Origin: BP-464 sp963825415
Lineage (GTDB): Bacteria; Actinomycetota; Thermoleophilia; Solirubrobacterales; Solirubrobacteraceae
NCBI GenBank assembly: GCA_963825415.1
Contig: CAWGTD010000013.1
Location: 124,001 to 188,000, forward strand
Direction of reading: 5' to 3'
DNA: 64,000 nt
Under the pieces are notes generated by a model. It ran no database searches. It had not been told where the DNA came from and saw only the letters and a program-made list of their open reading frames with translations. Numbering within the stretch: the stretch's first letter is position 1; each line of letters opens with the position of its first letter. A program made the position numbers and the translations under genes. Below, piece by piece: positions 63,636 to 64,000 of the stretch.

Positions 63636-64000
63636 CAGGCGGCGCTCGCGATCCGGTCGAGGAAGCGGTCGAACAGGTAGAGGCTGTCGTGCGGGCCCGG
63701 GGCCGGCCTCGGGGTGGTACTGGACGGTGCCGCCGGGGACGTCGAGCAGCTCGAGCCCCTCGACCGTGCGGTCGTAGAGGTTCACATGCGACAGCTGAGC
63801 GGCGCCGAAGTCGGTCTCCCAGCGGACCGGCTCGTCGGTGTCGATCGTGCGGTTGCCGTCGGGGCCGAGCACCGCAAAGCCGTGGTTCTGCGAGGTGATC
63901 TCGATGCGGCCGGTCTGGAGGTCCTTGACCGGGTGGTTGGCGCCGCGGTGGCCGAAAGGCAGCTTGAAGGTCTCCAGGCCGACGGCCCGGCAGAGCAGCT
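63635..64000 (-). CDS. carA: Carbamoyl-phosphate synthase small subunit, 5' end outside window, frameshifted
   Basis: C-terminal ~120 residues of the glutamine amidotransferase subunit that supplies ammonia to CarB. Seen: LPFGHRGANHPVKD, ITSQNHGFAV and VQYHPEAGPGPHDS with the catalytic His and Glu. Near 63693-63700 one extra C/G shifts the frame; removing it gives the end LYLFDRFLDRIASAA and a TGA overlapping the carB ATG. The active-site cysteine and N-terminal domain lie beyond the right edge. Confidence 0.93.

Overview
This 64 kb window reads as a slice of the core chromosome of a very G+C-rich actinobacterium. Most genes are housekeeping genes packed into operons with 1-4 base ATGA, GTGA or TGATG overlaps. 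A mycobacterial-type integration host factor (mihF) sits before gmk and rpoZ, which points to Actinobacteria. Having both RNase Y and RNase J, a complete succinylase-type diaminopimelate (DAP) set, and many TANNNT promoters sitting directly on start codons suggests a deep-branching class such as Thermoleophilia (Solirubrobacter/Conexibacter/Patulibacter type). The class assignment is inference; nothing here names a species. I saw no insertion sequence, phage, CRISPR array, rRNA or tRNA. The one mobile element is an intein with a LAGLIDADG endonuclease inside RecA.

Layout. 1-3.4 kb: OpuC/ProU-type osmoprotectant transporter (plus). 3.4-7.0 kb: modA, a MOT1-type transporter, hflX and dut (minus). 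7.1-11.8 kb: dapE-dapC (plus) meeting dapD-dapF-miaA (minus). 11.8-17.5 kb: an SDR, mscS, an SOS-boxed radical SAM gene, miaB and rny. 17.9-26.4 kb: a SnoaL-like gene, recX-recA(intein), thpR-cinA-rodZ-like-ftsK. 26.5-29.9 kb: two-component system plus a Tim44-like membrane protein. 29.9-30.1 kb: a strikingly structured intergenic element. 30.1-36 kb: rnj-dapA, a YczE-like protein, recD2 and a secreted protein. 36-44 kb: a minus-strand run cupredoxin-truB-ribF-rpsO-peroxiredoxin-DsbA-like-pnp-M16 peptidase-dapB-small protein. 44-51 kb: nrnA, rbfA, a DUF503 gene, infB, nusA and rimP, with a candidate attenuator before rimP. 51-58.7 kb: an operon mihF-gmk-rpoZ-coaBC-moxR-DUF58-transglutaminase-TPR. 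58.8-64 kb: carA (partial)-carB-pyrK-pyrD for pyrimidine synthesis.

How the genes fit together. dapA, dapB, dapC, dapD, dapE and a dapF homologue cover nearly all of DAP/lysine synthesis, but the DapF homologue has serine at both catalytic cysteine positions. rimP, nusA, infB, rbfA, truB, rpsO, pnp, rny, rnj and nrnA form a translation and RNA-turnover core. recA, recX, recD2 and the SOS-boxed radical SAM gene form a DNA-damage theme.

Caveat on sequence quality. Nine conserved genes (dapE, ftsK, the Tim44-like gene, dapB, the M16 peptidase, pnp, the DUF58 gene, carB, carA) carry twelve apparent frameshifts. All twelve are corrected by removing one base, so they are most likely consensus insertion errors. 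Affected genes are annotated as genes, with the shift position stated.
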